Source: Neisseria cinerea | GTDB lineage: Bacteria > Pseudomonadota > Gammaproteobacteria > Burkholderiales > Neisseriaceae | Length of the DNA: 64,000 nucleotides | Assembly: GCF_900475315.1 (NCBI RefSeq) | Contig: NZ_LS483369.1 | Span: 496,001-560,000, forward strand | Direction of reading: 5' to 3' | In this document: positions 1 through 7,316 of the stretch, in pieces | Numbering within the stretch: position 1 is the first letter of the stretch | Layout: each line of letters begins with the position of its first letter | The notes under the pieces: model-generated | The model's database searches: none | Seen by the model: only the letters and a program-made list of their open reading frames with translations | Told to the model about the DNA's origin: nothing | Program-made: the position numbers and the translations under genes

Positions 1-26
1 GTTTTCAGGTTTGGCAGGGGCGTGAA

Positions 27-47
27 AAGCCCGCATAATGCGGGCAG
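27..47 (-). terminator. Terminator of the leftward repressor operon
   Basis: A perfect 7-bp stem (GCCCGCA/TGCGGGC) is followed on the minus strand by a short T-run (CTTTTC). It lies just past the stop of the 174-residue gene at 53-577, so it probably ends the leftward repressor transcript. Confidence 0.7.
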
Positions 48-52
48 GTTGT

Positions 53-577
53 TTAATCTGTGGGGCTGTATGCCACCTCAACTATCAGCTTCGTTTTCCT
101 TAGGTGTTGGTTGATAGTATAAATTTCGTGCCATGCCTTGCTTAGATAATACTGCCGAAGCATCGGGATTTTAGATAGCCGGTGTGGCATTGGGATATTT
201 CGTGCGCACCATAGCCGCAACAGAGTGTCTTCGTCATCGATTTGGATATGTTTTAAGATTAAGCCGCTTGAACCGACGGGCAATAGATACCTTGCGTCAG
301 GGTTGGCAAAATGCTTACCGGAACCATCAAAGTCATACAATACATTTGGCTTGAGGTCTTTGTAGTCCTCTTTTCTGCGAGGCGCAGATACTTCGCCAAG
401 CCACTCAAAGCACAGGGTTGCTGTTCTGTGATGCAACTCGTGAACCTTCAACTCTCCTTGTACGCCAAGGAAATTCATACCGGCATCGTACTCACCAGGC
501 CACCAAGGGGAATCAAAACGCCTATTTTTGACAATCTTGAAAGCCCTATCAATATTATCTCGTCGTAATAGCAACAT
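53..577 (-). CDS. Hypothetical prophage protein next to the repressor
   Basis: A 174-residue protein whose family I do not recognise. It has no signal peptide or membrane segment. It is rich in charged and aromatic residues, with a WWPGEYDAG stretch near residues 25-33. Its ATG lies 3 bases past the repressor stop on the same strand, so the two are almost certainly co-transcribed in the lysogen. Genes in this position in lambdoid phages are often expressed from the prophage and may affect the host or exclude other phages, but that is only inference from position. A terminator follows the stop. Confidence 0.75.
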   Translation of the reverse strand: MLLLRRDNIDRAFKIVKNRRFDSPWWPGEYDAGMNFLGVQGELKVHELHHRTATLCFEWLGEVSAPRRKEDYKDLKPNVLYDFDGSGKHFANPDARYLLPVGSSGLILKHIQIDDEDTLLRLWCARNIPMPHRLSKIPMLRQYYLSKAWHEIYTINQHLRKTKLIVEVAYSPTD

Positions 578-580
578 TTT

Positions 581-1279
581 TCAATCCAGCACGCTCCACC
601 AAAATACCCTACCTATAACGGTCAGGCTATCTAAAGGGGCAGTTTCGTCTTTGTATTCCGGGTTGTAGCTTTTGATGCGTACTTGGTTATCAGGCAGCTT
701 TTGCAAGATTTTTGTACGCAACAGCCCACCGTGGTTGATGGCATAGATTTTGCCGTCTTTAATTATTTTATCGGCGGTATTAATGCCTAGTGTAGCCCCA
801 TCGGGGAATACCGGCTCCATACTGTCTCCGTCGGCAGATACGCAGACAACATCATCGGGGCTTATCCCATGCCGTCTTAAGGTCGATTTCGAGAAGCGCA
901 GTTTATAGCCGTTATGGTCTTCAATGTCATCTGAAAAACCGTTACCGGCTGACAAACAAACGTCTTTATAAAATGGAACTTCGCAATCATCGTCAGATAA
1001 CGGTGTTTTGCTATCCCAAGCGTCAACAGTGCCGATAACGGTGGCGTTTGATTTGATGGAATCAACAGGGGTGCCCGGATCATCTTTTCCATCCATCCAT
1101 CCGCGCGGCAATCCAAGCGCGGTTTCAATTTGTGTGGCTACGCCGTCCCCAATATTCCTGTATCCATTAAGCCATTGGTTTATTTGTGCCGGCGCCTTGT
1201 TGATTGCCCGGGAAAACTCAGCTTGATTGCCGTTAAACCTGCCAGCTATCAGATTTTTAATTCTATCTACTCGGTTCAT
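581..1279 (-). CDS. Prophage CI-type repressor, LexA/S24 family
   Basis: A 232-residue repressor that should keep the lytic genes off and be destroyed by RecA-stimulated self-cleavage. An N-terminal helix-turn-helix spans about residues 17-58 (QAEFSRAINKAPAQINQWL). The S24 peptidase domain covers about residues 100-230. Catalytic Ser153 lies in GDSMEP and the general-base Lys190 in LLRTKIL. The expected Ala-Gly cleavage bond is A111-G112 in CLSAG. The start follows a GGAGGG ribosome site. It diverges from the Cro-like gene at 1393 across an AT-rich operator region. All parts needed for SOS induction are present, so the switch looks intact. Confidence 0.93.
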   Translation of the reverse strand: MNRVDRIKNLIAGRFNGNQAEFSRAINKAPAQINQWLNGYRNIGDGVATQIETALGLPRGWMDGKDDPGTPVDSIKSNATVIGTVDAWDSKTPLSDDDCEVPFYKDVCLSAGNGFSDDIEDHNGYKLRFSKSTLRRHGISPDDVVCVSADGDSMEPVFPDGATLGINTADKIIKDGKIYAINHGGLLRTKILQKLPDNQVRIKSYNPEYKDETAPLDSLTVIGRVFWWSVLD

Positions 1280-1308
1280 GTCATCCCTCCGTCAAATGAA
1301 TATAAATA

Positions 1309-1364
1309 TAAAGCATAGCTATATTTATCAATGCTACTATTTTATATTTAGCTATGCTATACTA
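1309..1364. promoter_or_regulatory. Operator/promoter region of the lysogeny switch
   Basis: The 10-mer AGCATAGCTA (1312-1321) recurs inverted as TAGCTATGCT (1349-1358) between the divergent repressor and Cro-like genes. A further partial copy (ATGCTACTAT) lies at about 1331-1340. The right copy overlaps a good -10 box, TATACT (1358-1363), directed at the Cro-like gene. The region is strongly AT-rich. These are the probable operators for the repressor and the Cro-like protein; binding is inferred from position and symmetry. Confidence 0.65.
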
Positions 1365-1392
1365 ACGCTAAATTGATTTAACAGAGGTCGGA

Positions 1393-1623
1393 ATGAATTT
1401 AAGAGATTATTGCGCAATACGCGGCAATCAGTCTGATTTGGCAAGAAAAACAGGAATTTCCCCGTCTTTTATCTATCAGATTGCCAAAGGATTGAAGCCC
1501 GTCCCTATTCAGTCAGCAGCGTTGATTGAAAAGTCAACAAACGGCAGGGTAACACGAAAAGAGATGTTTCCTGATACCTGGCATTTAATCTGGCCAGAAT
1601 TGGCAGGCGACCAAACCAAATAA
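1393..1623 (+). CDS. Cro-like regulator, YdaS-type helix-turn-helix
   Basis: A 76-residue DNA-binding protein. The helix-turn-helix lies at about residues 13-45 (QSDLARKTGISPSFIYQIA), followed by a short tail with a conserved-looking FPDTWHLIWPEL segment. This matches the YdaS/Cro-like family encoded opposite CI-type repressors. It is the first rightward gene after the operators and is preceded by an AGAGGT ribosome site. It probably turns off repressor synthesis on lytic growth. A hairpin with GCCCGTC/GACGGGC arms follows at 1627-1649. Confidence 0.8.
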   Translation: MNLRDYCAIRGNQSDLARKTGISPSFIYQIAKGLKPVPIQSAALIEKSTNGRVTRKEMFPDTWHLIWPELAGDQTK

Positions 1624-1626
1624 AAA

Positions 1627-1649
1627 AGCCCGTCGGGGATGACGGGCGA
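1627..1649 (+). terminator. Hairpin after the Cro-like gene
   Basis: GCCCGTC and GACGGGC form a 7-bp stem with a 6-base loop directly after the stop at 1623. No long T-run follows, so it may be a leaky terminator or antitermination target rather than a full stop. Confidence 0.45.
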
Positions 1650-1684
1650 AGGTGGCTGTTCTAAACCACGTTAAAGGATTTTGA

Positions 1685-1807
1685 ATGATGACAGATTTAA
1701 AAGAAACGCGCAAGGTCGTGGAAGACTCGCTGTGGGCTGGGGAAGCCGCATTGATGACGATAATTTTTAATATTGGAGTTCTCGATGAATCGAACAAAAA
1801 TGTGTAA
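1685..1807 (+). CDS. Small 40-residue early-region protein
   Basis: A short reading frame encoding about 40 residues (MMTDLKETRKVVEDSL...), preceded by the purine-rich AAAGGAT. It overlaps the next gene by 23 bases in another frame, an arrangement common in phage early operons that suggests translational coupling. No homologue is recognised. It could be spurious, but the ribosome site and continuous spacing from the Cro-like gene make it plausible. Confidence 0.4.
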   Translation: MMTDLKETRKVVEDSLWAGEAALMTIIFNIGVLDESNKNV

Positions 1808-2132
1808 GGAGTGCGGAGAGATTAAGCCGATAACGGCGTTTCCGAAAAACGGCTTTGACAGAAAAACCGGGCTGCAAAAATACGCGCTCCGATGCCGCCG
1901 ATGCCACAACGTCTATCAGCAAGATTTGCTGTACAAGCGCCGTGAAAAAGAATTTGAGCAAAAGCAGGCAGTCATGGCGGCATTGATGGACGCCGAGCGC
2001 GAAAAAGAGGAGGCAGCTAAGGCGCGAAGCATCGCACAGAGCGTCGTTTTGGCGAAAGCAGCCTGTCCGATACTGCACATCGGCTTGTGGACTGAGCCGT
2101 TATTTATCCCTAAAGGGATGTTACAGATTTAA
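1785..2132 (+). CDS. Small zinc-ribbon phage protein
   Basis: A 115-residue protein with two CxxC knuckles near the N-terminus (CKEC at about residues 7-10, CRRC at about 37-40), separated by an FPKNGFDRKTG loop. This looks like a treble-clef/HNH-type zinc fold. A charged helical middle region follows (about residues 48-85, rich in E, K and A) that could form a coiled coil. The ATG at 1785 is chosen because GGAG lies 6 bases upstream; an in-frame TTG lies slightly earlier. It sits between the Cro-like gene and the primase, so a role in DNA metabolism is likely but unproven. Confidence 0.7.
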   Translation: MNRTKMCKECGEIKPITAFPKNGFDRKTGLQKYALRCRRCHNVYQQDLLYKRREKEFEQKQAVMAALMDAEREKEEAAKARSIAQSVVLAKAACPILHIGLWTEPLFIPKGMLQI

Positions 2133-2246
2133 TTACCCTGTACTGATTAATCGCGCAATCAGTGTTTAGCCCGCCCTCTCCAGAGTGATTCTTGTGTGCG
2201 TGGGTGGGTATTTTTTACGCCTAAAAAACGTAAAGGATGACTGAAA

Positions 2247-5093
2247 ATGAATAAAAAATATGCAACAAAAGCCGAAATTAATGCCGCCGCGCATGGCCGG
2301 TGGCGTGAGGTTTTAGAAGCGTGCGGCATACCGTCCGAAATTTTAGATAAAAAACATCACCCCTGTCCGTCATGCGGCGGATCCGACAGATTCAGGTTTA
2401 CGGACGGTAACGGTTCAAGTCGCGGGAGTGGTGTTTGGATTTGTAATCAATGCAAGCCCGAAGGCGGCAGCCCGTTTGATTTGTTGATGGATGTTTGCGG
2501 TTATAGTTTTAACGAGGCTAGAGACAAAGTTGCCTCCTTGCTTGGGTTGGCGCATGGGGATTTGGTAGATAAGGCTCCGAAGCCGTTACCTCCTCCTGCT
2601 CCAGTAAAGGAGGAGGAGCGTGATTTGTGGAAGCCAATCGTTCCTGTGCCTGAATATGCGCTGAATTCTATGAGCTTTGGGAATGGATTTAGAAAATCAG
2701 ACGACCTGATTTTTAAATCTGTTTTCCGCGATAGCTCCGGCGCGGTTTTGGGCGGTGTTGCCCGATTTAGAAAATCAGACGGCGGAAAAATCGATCTGCC
2801 TTATACGTTTTGTGAGCATAAGAAAACAGGCGAAAAGATGTGGCGTTGGCGTTGTTGGGATAACCCGCACCCATTGTACGGTCTTGATTCTTTGGCTGCT
2901 GACCCATCATTACCGGTTTTGGTTGTTGAGGGGGAGAAATGTAAGAACGCGGCAGATGCTCAGGGTTATAACTATGCCGTCCTGACGTGGCATGGCGGTT
3001 GTAACAACTGGGATAAGTCGGATTGGTCGGCGGTTGTTGATCGTGATGTTGTCTTGTGGCCTGATTGTGATTCTTTGCGCCAAAAGTTGACGAAAAAAGA
3101 GCGTGAAGATGGTGTTGACCCTGAATCCAAACCGTTTCTGCCGCGCAATGAGCAGGGCGGAATGAAGGCGATGTTTGGTATTGCTGAGGTACTGACAAAG
3201 CAGAATTGCCGCGTTTGGTTGGTCAATATTCCTGCTCCAGGGATATGGCCTCATGGTTTCGATATTGCCGATGCAATTGCAGGCGGTGGGCGCATCGTCG
3301 ACCCTTCCGAAGTATTGAGCTGGATGGGCGCGGCGGATTGGCTGGTTGAGTATGTGCCGGAAGCGGAAATGCCGTCTGAAAACTTTCCCGCACCCATTCA
3401 AGATATGGAGCCGGAATCTGAGCAGTTGCATGAATCTCTCGAAGCAACAGGCAATCAAGGGGGCGCGGGGGATATGGATGACGAATTTTTGTCCAAATTG
3501 CAAAAGCTGAAATCAGAATTTGGGCTTGTTGAGGGTAAGGACCACGGGGTGAACAGGAAGACTGGGGTTACATATACCCGAAAAGCCATGACCGTTCATT
3601 TCGGCAAAGACGTTGTTGATGCTTGGTATGAATGGGGCCATGCGCCGGTGCTGACTATGTACGAAATCAACCGTCTGAAAAAAGACTATGCGTTGATTCA
3701 GGCGGTCAATGATGATGACACGCAAGATATGATGGAGCGTTTCATTTATCTTGATGGTTCGGCATCGATTTGGGACAACAAACTATGGCGCGTTGTCCCT
3801 GAAAAGGCGGCTCGTCTGTCGATGACTCCTGATGGTTTTAAAATTTGGGTCAATAGTCCGAGCCGAATTGTAAAACGGTTCGACCGATTGGTCTTTGAGC
3901 CTGGTCGGGTGTTGTCTGACGACTATATCAACATTTTTCGAGGCATGCCGATTGAACCGAAATTCCCGATTCCCAAAGAGGATATGCCCAAAACAAACTA
4001 CGAATTGTATAGATTATTCCCCGAAATCAAGCCGATTTTGAATCTGATTAATCATTTGTGCAATGGTGATTACCAACAGGTCGAGTATCTGCTGAATTGG
4101 CTTGCGTATCCGTTGCAAAACGTAGGCGCAAAGATGACGACCGCCGTTGTCATGCACGGTCATACCCACGGCGCTGGTAAATCGTTACTTTTCGAGCAGA
4201 TCATTAAGCCAATGTACGGCGAATATGGTGCAACATACGGACAAGAAGATTTAGAAAGCAATTACACGGCGAACCGATCAGGGAAAATGTTTGGTCTTTT
4301 TGAAGAGGTTTATACGAATCAGCAAAAATACAATAAGACAGGCAGCCAAAAACACATGATTACCGGTAAGACAATGCGCGTCGAGCGGAAATTTCAGGAT
4401 GCTTACGAAGAGGGAAATCACATGAATTGCGTGTTTCTTTCCAACGAGTCTCAGCCTTTCAAAATTGAAGAAAACGACCGCCGTTATTTCGTTGTGTGGC
4501 CTGAGAAAAAATTGGATGACGCATTGCGCAATGAGGTTTTGGAATGTATCGGTAACGATGGTGTCCGCCTGTTTTATAGCTTCCTGCTGTGTTGGAATTT
4601 TTATCTGACGCGCAGACAAAAAGAAGCGGAAAACGAGAAAGGATACGAAGTAATCAAACTGGAAGAGCCTGTGCGATTCGATCCAAACACGCCGCCGCCG
4701 ATGACTGCCGCGAAACAAAACGTCATTTCCTATGGCCGCTATGCTTGGCAGACCTTTTATTCTGAGTGGTCTGGTGGTGGGATTAAAGACCTGCCGTTTT
4801 GCTGTTGCATTACAGACGACCTTTGGTTGGTTTACAAAGAGTGGTGCAGGCAAAACGGCGAGCGGGAAACTGGTAAAACAAAGTTTCTCCAACACATTGC
4901 TGAGAAGATGCCGCGGGCGCGGCGCTGGTGGCGGACGAAAAATAAAGATGGCGACGTATCGTGTCAAAACTGGATTTTTAAGCCGGCTGGCTGGCAAGCG
5001 GCGGACGGATTGCCGGAAATGGATGCCCTGGGCAATGAGGTTTTACGATTCCGCAGCGCTGGTTGGAGGTATCGCGGCGGTGAAGAAGTTTGA
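2247..5093 (+). CDS. Phage primase-helicase, P4 alpha type
   Basis: A 948-residue replication protein combining primase and helicase functions. The N-terminus has a primase zinc ribbon (CPSC at about residue 40, CNQC at about 67). A TOPRIM-like segment follows at about residues 220-275 (VLVVEGEK and WPDCDS). The C-terminal half is an SF3/DUF5906-type helicase with a Walker A motif in GHTHGAGKS near residue 640. In P4-like phages one such protein primes, unwinds and binds iterons at the origin. Here an iteron-rich inverted repeat lies just downstream at 5190-5520, matching that scheme. A full DUS is embedded in the gene at 3369-3380 and encodes MPSE. Confidence 0.9.
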   Translation: MNKKYATKAEINAAAHGRWREVLEACGIPSEILDKKHHPCPSCGGSDRFRFTDGNGSSRGSGVWICNQCKPEGGSPFDLLMDVCGYSFNEARDKVASLLGLAHGDLVDKAPKPLPPPAPVKEEERDLWKPIVPVPEYALNSMSFGNGFRKSDDLIFKSVFRDSSGAVLGGVARFRKSDGGKIDLPYTFCEHKKTGEKMWRWRCWDNPHPLYGLDSLAADPSLPVLVVEGEKCKNAADAQGYNYAVLTWHGGCNNWDKSDWSAVVDRDVVLWPDCDSLRQKLTKKEREDGVDPESKPFLPRNEQGGMKAMFGIAEVLTKQNCRVWLVNIPAPGIWPHGFDIADAIAGGGRIVDPSEVLSWMGAADWLVEYVPEAEMPSENFPAPIQDMEPESEQLHESLEATGNQGGAGDMDDEFLSKLQKLKSEFGLVEGKDHGVNRKTGVTYTRKAMTVHFGKDVVDAWYEWGHAPVLTMYEINRLKKDYALIQAVNDDDTQDMMERFIYLDGSASIWDNKLWRVVPEKAARLSMTPDGFKIWVNSPSRIVKRFDRLVFEPGRVLSDDYINIFRGMPIEPKFPIPKEDMPKTNYELYRLFPEIKPILNLINHLCNGDYQQVEYLLNWLAYPLQNVGAKMTTAVVMHGHTHGAGKSLLFEQIIKPMYGEYGATYGQEDLESNYTANRSGKMFGLFEEVYTNQQKYNKTGSQKHMITGKTMRVERKFQDAYEEGNHMNCVFLSNESQPFKIEENDRRYFVVWPEKKLDDALRNEVLECIGNDGVRLFYSFLLCWNFYLTRRQKEAENEKGYEVIKLEEPVRFDPNTPPPMTAAKQNVISYGRYAWQTFYSEWSGGGIKDLPFCCCITDDLWLVYKEWCRQNGERETGKTKFLQHIAEKMPRARRWWRTKNKDGDVSCQNWIFKPAGWQAADGLPEMDALGNEVLRFRSAGWRYRGGEEV

Positions 5094-5189
5094 CGACTGA
5101 GTCTGACATATGTATGATGTTTTCAAAACGCGTGCGGCAGAGTTGTCGGGCGCGTTTTGTAGTTTGGATTTTTGGTTGTGCTATAAATT

Positions 5190-5520
5190 TGTGCCATTGT
5201 GCCATGCTCTGTGCCATTTTTTAAATCGCTGAAAGCCTTATGTGGCATGGCTTTGTGCCATTGTTCCATAAATTTCAGCGATTTTTGCTTTACGCGAGAA
5301 AAAATTTATAGGTTTTCAAAATATGACACGGTGTATATATACCGTGTCATATTTTTTTATGGCTGGATAATTTTTTTTCTTATGCGAGATTTTATAAAAA
5401 ATTTATGGAACAATGGCACAAAGCCATGCCACATAAGGCTTTCAGCGATTTAAAAAATGGCACAGAGCATGGCACAATGGCACAGGATTTTAAAATTTAT
5501 GGCACAGAGCATGGCACAGA
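5190..5520. repeat. 86-bp perfect inverted repeat with iterons, probable phage origin
   Basis: Arms 5190-5275 and 5399-5484 are perfect reverse complements (86 of 86 bases) around a 123-base AT-rich spacer. The octamer ATGGCACA occurs at 5413, 5457, 5469, 5477, 5499 and 5511 on the plus strand, and inverted at 5190, 5198, 5210 and 5254. The spacer holds a second palindrome at 5321-5352 with arms ATATGACACGGT. No convincing gene occupies 5094-5691. Position right after a P4-type primase-helicase and repeated binding-site-like octamers suggest a replication origin. Confidence 0.7.
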
Positions 5521-5631
5521 CGCAGTTTTGCCGGGTTTTCGTAGGCTGCCCCTGTCCGCTTTACTCGATTGTGTATGTTTCGTTTACTCTTTGTTGGTTT
5601 CTCCCAGTATAATTGCCGTGTAAAAAAATAA

Positions 5632-5655
5632 AGCCCTGCATATTGAGATGGGGCT
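5632..5655 (+). other. Hairpin upstream of the putative late regulator
   Basis: AGCCC...GGGCT arms flank a 12-14-base loop just before the gene at 5692. No T-run follows, so it is not a clear terminator. It may be part of a leader or an operator. Confidence 0.3.
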
Positions 5656-5691
5656 AAGGGTGGTCAGCGCGATATAGGACTGACTGAGAAA

Positions 5692-6072
5692 ATGAAATTT
5701 GAACTTGATTTACTTCTGGAATGGTGGGCCGAATGGTCTGCCAAGAGAGAGGATAACGGCTTGGGCTTCGGTTGCAGCCGTTTTAATCGTTTGATGGCGG
5801 CGGGTGATTTGCCGCCTAAGACGGAATTTGTAGCAATCCTGCCTTACGGCGTTGACGGAGACGGAATAGCAAGCGTGATGGATCGGGCGATTTGTCGGCT
5901 GAATCCCAATCGTAAGCAAGCTGTCATAACAGAATATCGACGCATTGGCACGCAAGACGGCAAAGCAAGGGCCTTAGGCATCACGCGTAAAGCCTATGAG
6001 CGGAGGTTGGCAAGTGCCCGGCTAAACTTGATGTCGGATTCGGCTGTTAAAAAGTTGTTAAAACGCTCTTGA
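5692..6072 (+). CDS. Putative late-gene regulator (Q-like or sigma-like)
   Basis: A 126-residue basic protein. The C-terminal half (about residues 75-125) reads as a helix-turn-helix (AVITEYRRIGTQDGKARALGITRKAYERRL), as in phage antitermination Q-like or sigma-70 region-4-like proteins. It lies after the replication block and immediately before HNH/terminase, where lambdoid phages carry Q. Function is inferred from position and this helix-turn-helix only; an ArpU/RinA-like activator is an equal alternative. Codon usage resembles the neighbours. Confidence 0.55.
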   Translation: MKFELDLLLEWWAEWSAKREDNGLGFGCSRFNRLMAAGDLPPKTEFVAILPYGVDGDGIASVMDRAICRLNPNRKQAVITEYRRIGTQDGKARALGITRKAYERRLASARLNLMSDSAVKKLLKRS

Positions 6073-6169
6073 CGTCTTGGGGGATTTTTGTTTAAATTGT
6101 GGCAAGCTGTGTTTAACTGTATGTCCGGTTAACGCAGCTTTTTCATTTTTCAGTCAAAAAAAGCGCGGA

Positions 6170-6200
6170 TGGCCCGTCTGAACAAGATTCAGACGGGCTT
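6170..6200 (+). terminator. Terminator built from DUS-like arms
   Basis: GCCCGTCTGAA and TTCAGACGGGC form a perfect 11-bp stem with a short loop, followed by TTTTG. It lies between the late-regulator candidate and the HNH gene, so it could be the site where Q-like antitermination acts. The arms resemble the neisserial DUS core (CCGTCTGAA) but differ at the outer bases. Confidence 0.7.
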
Positions 6201-6220
6201 TTGCGTTTGGAAAGAATTTT

Positions 6221-6538
6221 ATGGGTCGATTAAAACAAATGGCTTCGCGGCTCCGACCTGTTGAGCAAAACAGAATCGCCGTGAAGCATTCACCAAAGAC
6301 GGCGGAAAAGCGTATGCGCGGTCGTGGCTGGATGAATCTGCGCGAATCCGTGTTGATTCGTGACCAGTATCAATGCCGGCGGTGCGGTTGCGTGGTGCTT
6401 CCAAAGGATGCTGAGTGTGATCACGTCGTTCCGTTGGCGGATGGCGGCAGAGACGAAATGGAAAATCTGCAAACGCTTTGCAAAACCTGTCATGCCGAAA
6501 AATCAGCCGGCGAAAATCGTCGGCGCGGATTTGGTTGA
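6221..6538 (+). CDS. Phage HNH endonuclease
   Basis: A 105-residue HNH nuclease. The domain covers about residues 48-98 with CRRC, DHVVPLADGG (the first His of the motif), the Asn-containing ENLQTLC, and CKTCHAEK (last His). HNH proteins encoded beside terminase in HK97-type cos phages help the terminase cut DNA at cos. Its place just before the small terminase gene and a GC-rich candidate cos region supports that role. Confidence 0.88.
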   Translation: MGRLKQMASRLRPVEQNRIAVKHSPKTAEKRMRGRGWMNLRESVLIRDQYQCRRCGCVVLPKDAECDHVVPLADGGRDEMENLQTLCKTCHAEKSAGENRRRGFG

Positions 6539-6540
6539 TA

Positions 6541-6610
6541 AGGGTGGGGGGTGTCAAAAGTTCGCAGGGCTTGCCCTCGGAAACCCCCCGCCCTCCCATG
6601 TGCAGAATTT
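6541..6610. other. Candidate cos/packaging region
   Basis: The gene-free stretch between HNH and the small terminase contains GGGTGGGGGGTGT and AAACCCCCCGCCCTCCC about 45 bases apart, with GGGCTTGCCC symmetry between them. Cos sites of HNH-associated HK97-type phages usually lie here and are G/C-run rich. This is inference from context; no cut site can be defined by eye. Confidence 0.4.
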
Positions 6611-6683
6611 TTTCCTCTGTAAAACTGTTAAAGCTATATTTTAACAGGTTGTTTAACATTGAATTTTTAGCATTTTATGCTAC

Positions 6684-6714
6684 AAAAAGCCGCATTGAGA
6701 AAGCGGCTTTTTTT
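6684..6714 (+). terminator. Terminator ahead of the terminase operon
   Basis: AAAAAGCCGC and GCGGCTTTTTTT can pair around a short loop, followed by a U-run. It lies 15 bases before the small terminase start, so it may separate early from late transcription. Confidence 0.65.
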
Positions 6715-6728
6715 ATTGGAATTTCACT

Positions 6729-7316
6729 ATGGCAATGAATGAGCAAAAGGAATTGTTTGCCAAAGCGAAATTGCGAGGGTTGTCGAACCGGGAGGCTGCG
6801 ATAGCGGCTGGGTATAGCGAAAAGACGGCCAGCGCAAGCGGCAGTCGTTTGGCAAAAGATGAGGATGTTTTGGCGGAAATTGAACGCCTGAAGCTTCTCC
6901 GGTCGTCTGATCCGGTTTCCGTTTCTGTGGAGCGGGCTGCTGTAGAGGCTGTTCCTGATGTGCAGCCGGTTCAGGCTGTGCCTCTTGTTGAAAGACCTGC
7001 CGAGGCAGCGGAAAGTTTGGACAGGATTGCGTTGTCGGCGCGTGGGCGTGCCATCGTTCGTGGCACTACGATTGAATTGGATGGCGTTTGCTACGAACAA
7101 ACTGACCCGAAAGACCAGTTGATTTTGTGTTCTTTGGGTGTGATTTCGTTGAACCGTCAGCAGATTGATGCTGCGAAGGCGTTGTTGGGGTATTTCCACG
7201 GCAAGGTTGCGGATCAAGGCAAGAAGGATGCTGAACGCGAGCGCGCCGCGAATGCGGCAGGCGGTAGGTTTAGCCCGATGGATGCACCTAAGCCCGTGCA
7301 AGGTTTGTTATGTTGA
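6729..7316 (+). CDS. terS: Terminase small subunit
   Basis: A 195-residue protein. The N-terminus (about residues 5-55) is a typical terminase small-subunit helix-turn-helix (LFAKAKLRGLSNREAAIAAGYS), which recognises the packaging site. A variable middle and a charged C-terminal region that should bind the large subunit follow. It overlaps the large-subunit gene by 7 bases, showing translational coupling. Confidence 0.87.
   Translation: MAMNEQKELFAKAKLRGLSNREAAIAAGYSEKTASASGSRLAKDEDVLAEIERLKLLRSSDPVSVSVERAAVEAVPDVQPVQAVPLVERPAEAAESLDRIALSARGRAIVRGTTIELDGVCYEQTDPKDQLILCSLGVISLNRQQIDAAKALLGYFHGKVADQGKKDAERERAANAAGGRFSPMDAPKPVQGLLC

Noticed and set aside
877-1318. Other frames overlapping the repressor gene
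   Set aside because: They are antisense or out-of-frame to a clearly recognisable CI-type repressor.
5199-5623. Open frames in the inverted-repeat region
   Set aside because: They run through both arms of the repeat and AT-rich spacer, lack ribosome sites and have no protein-like composition.
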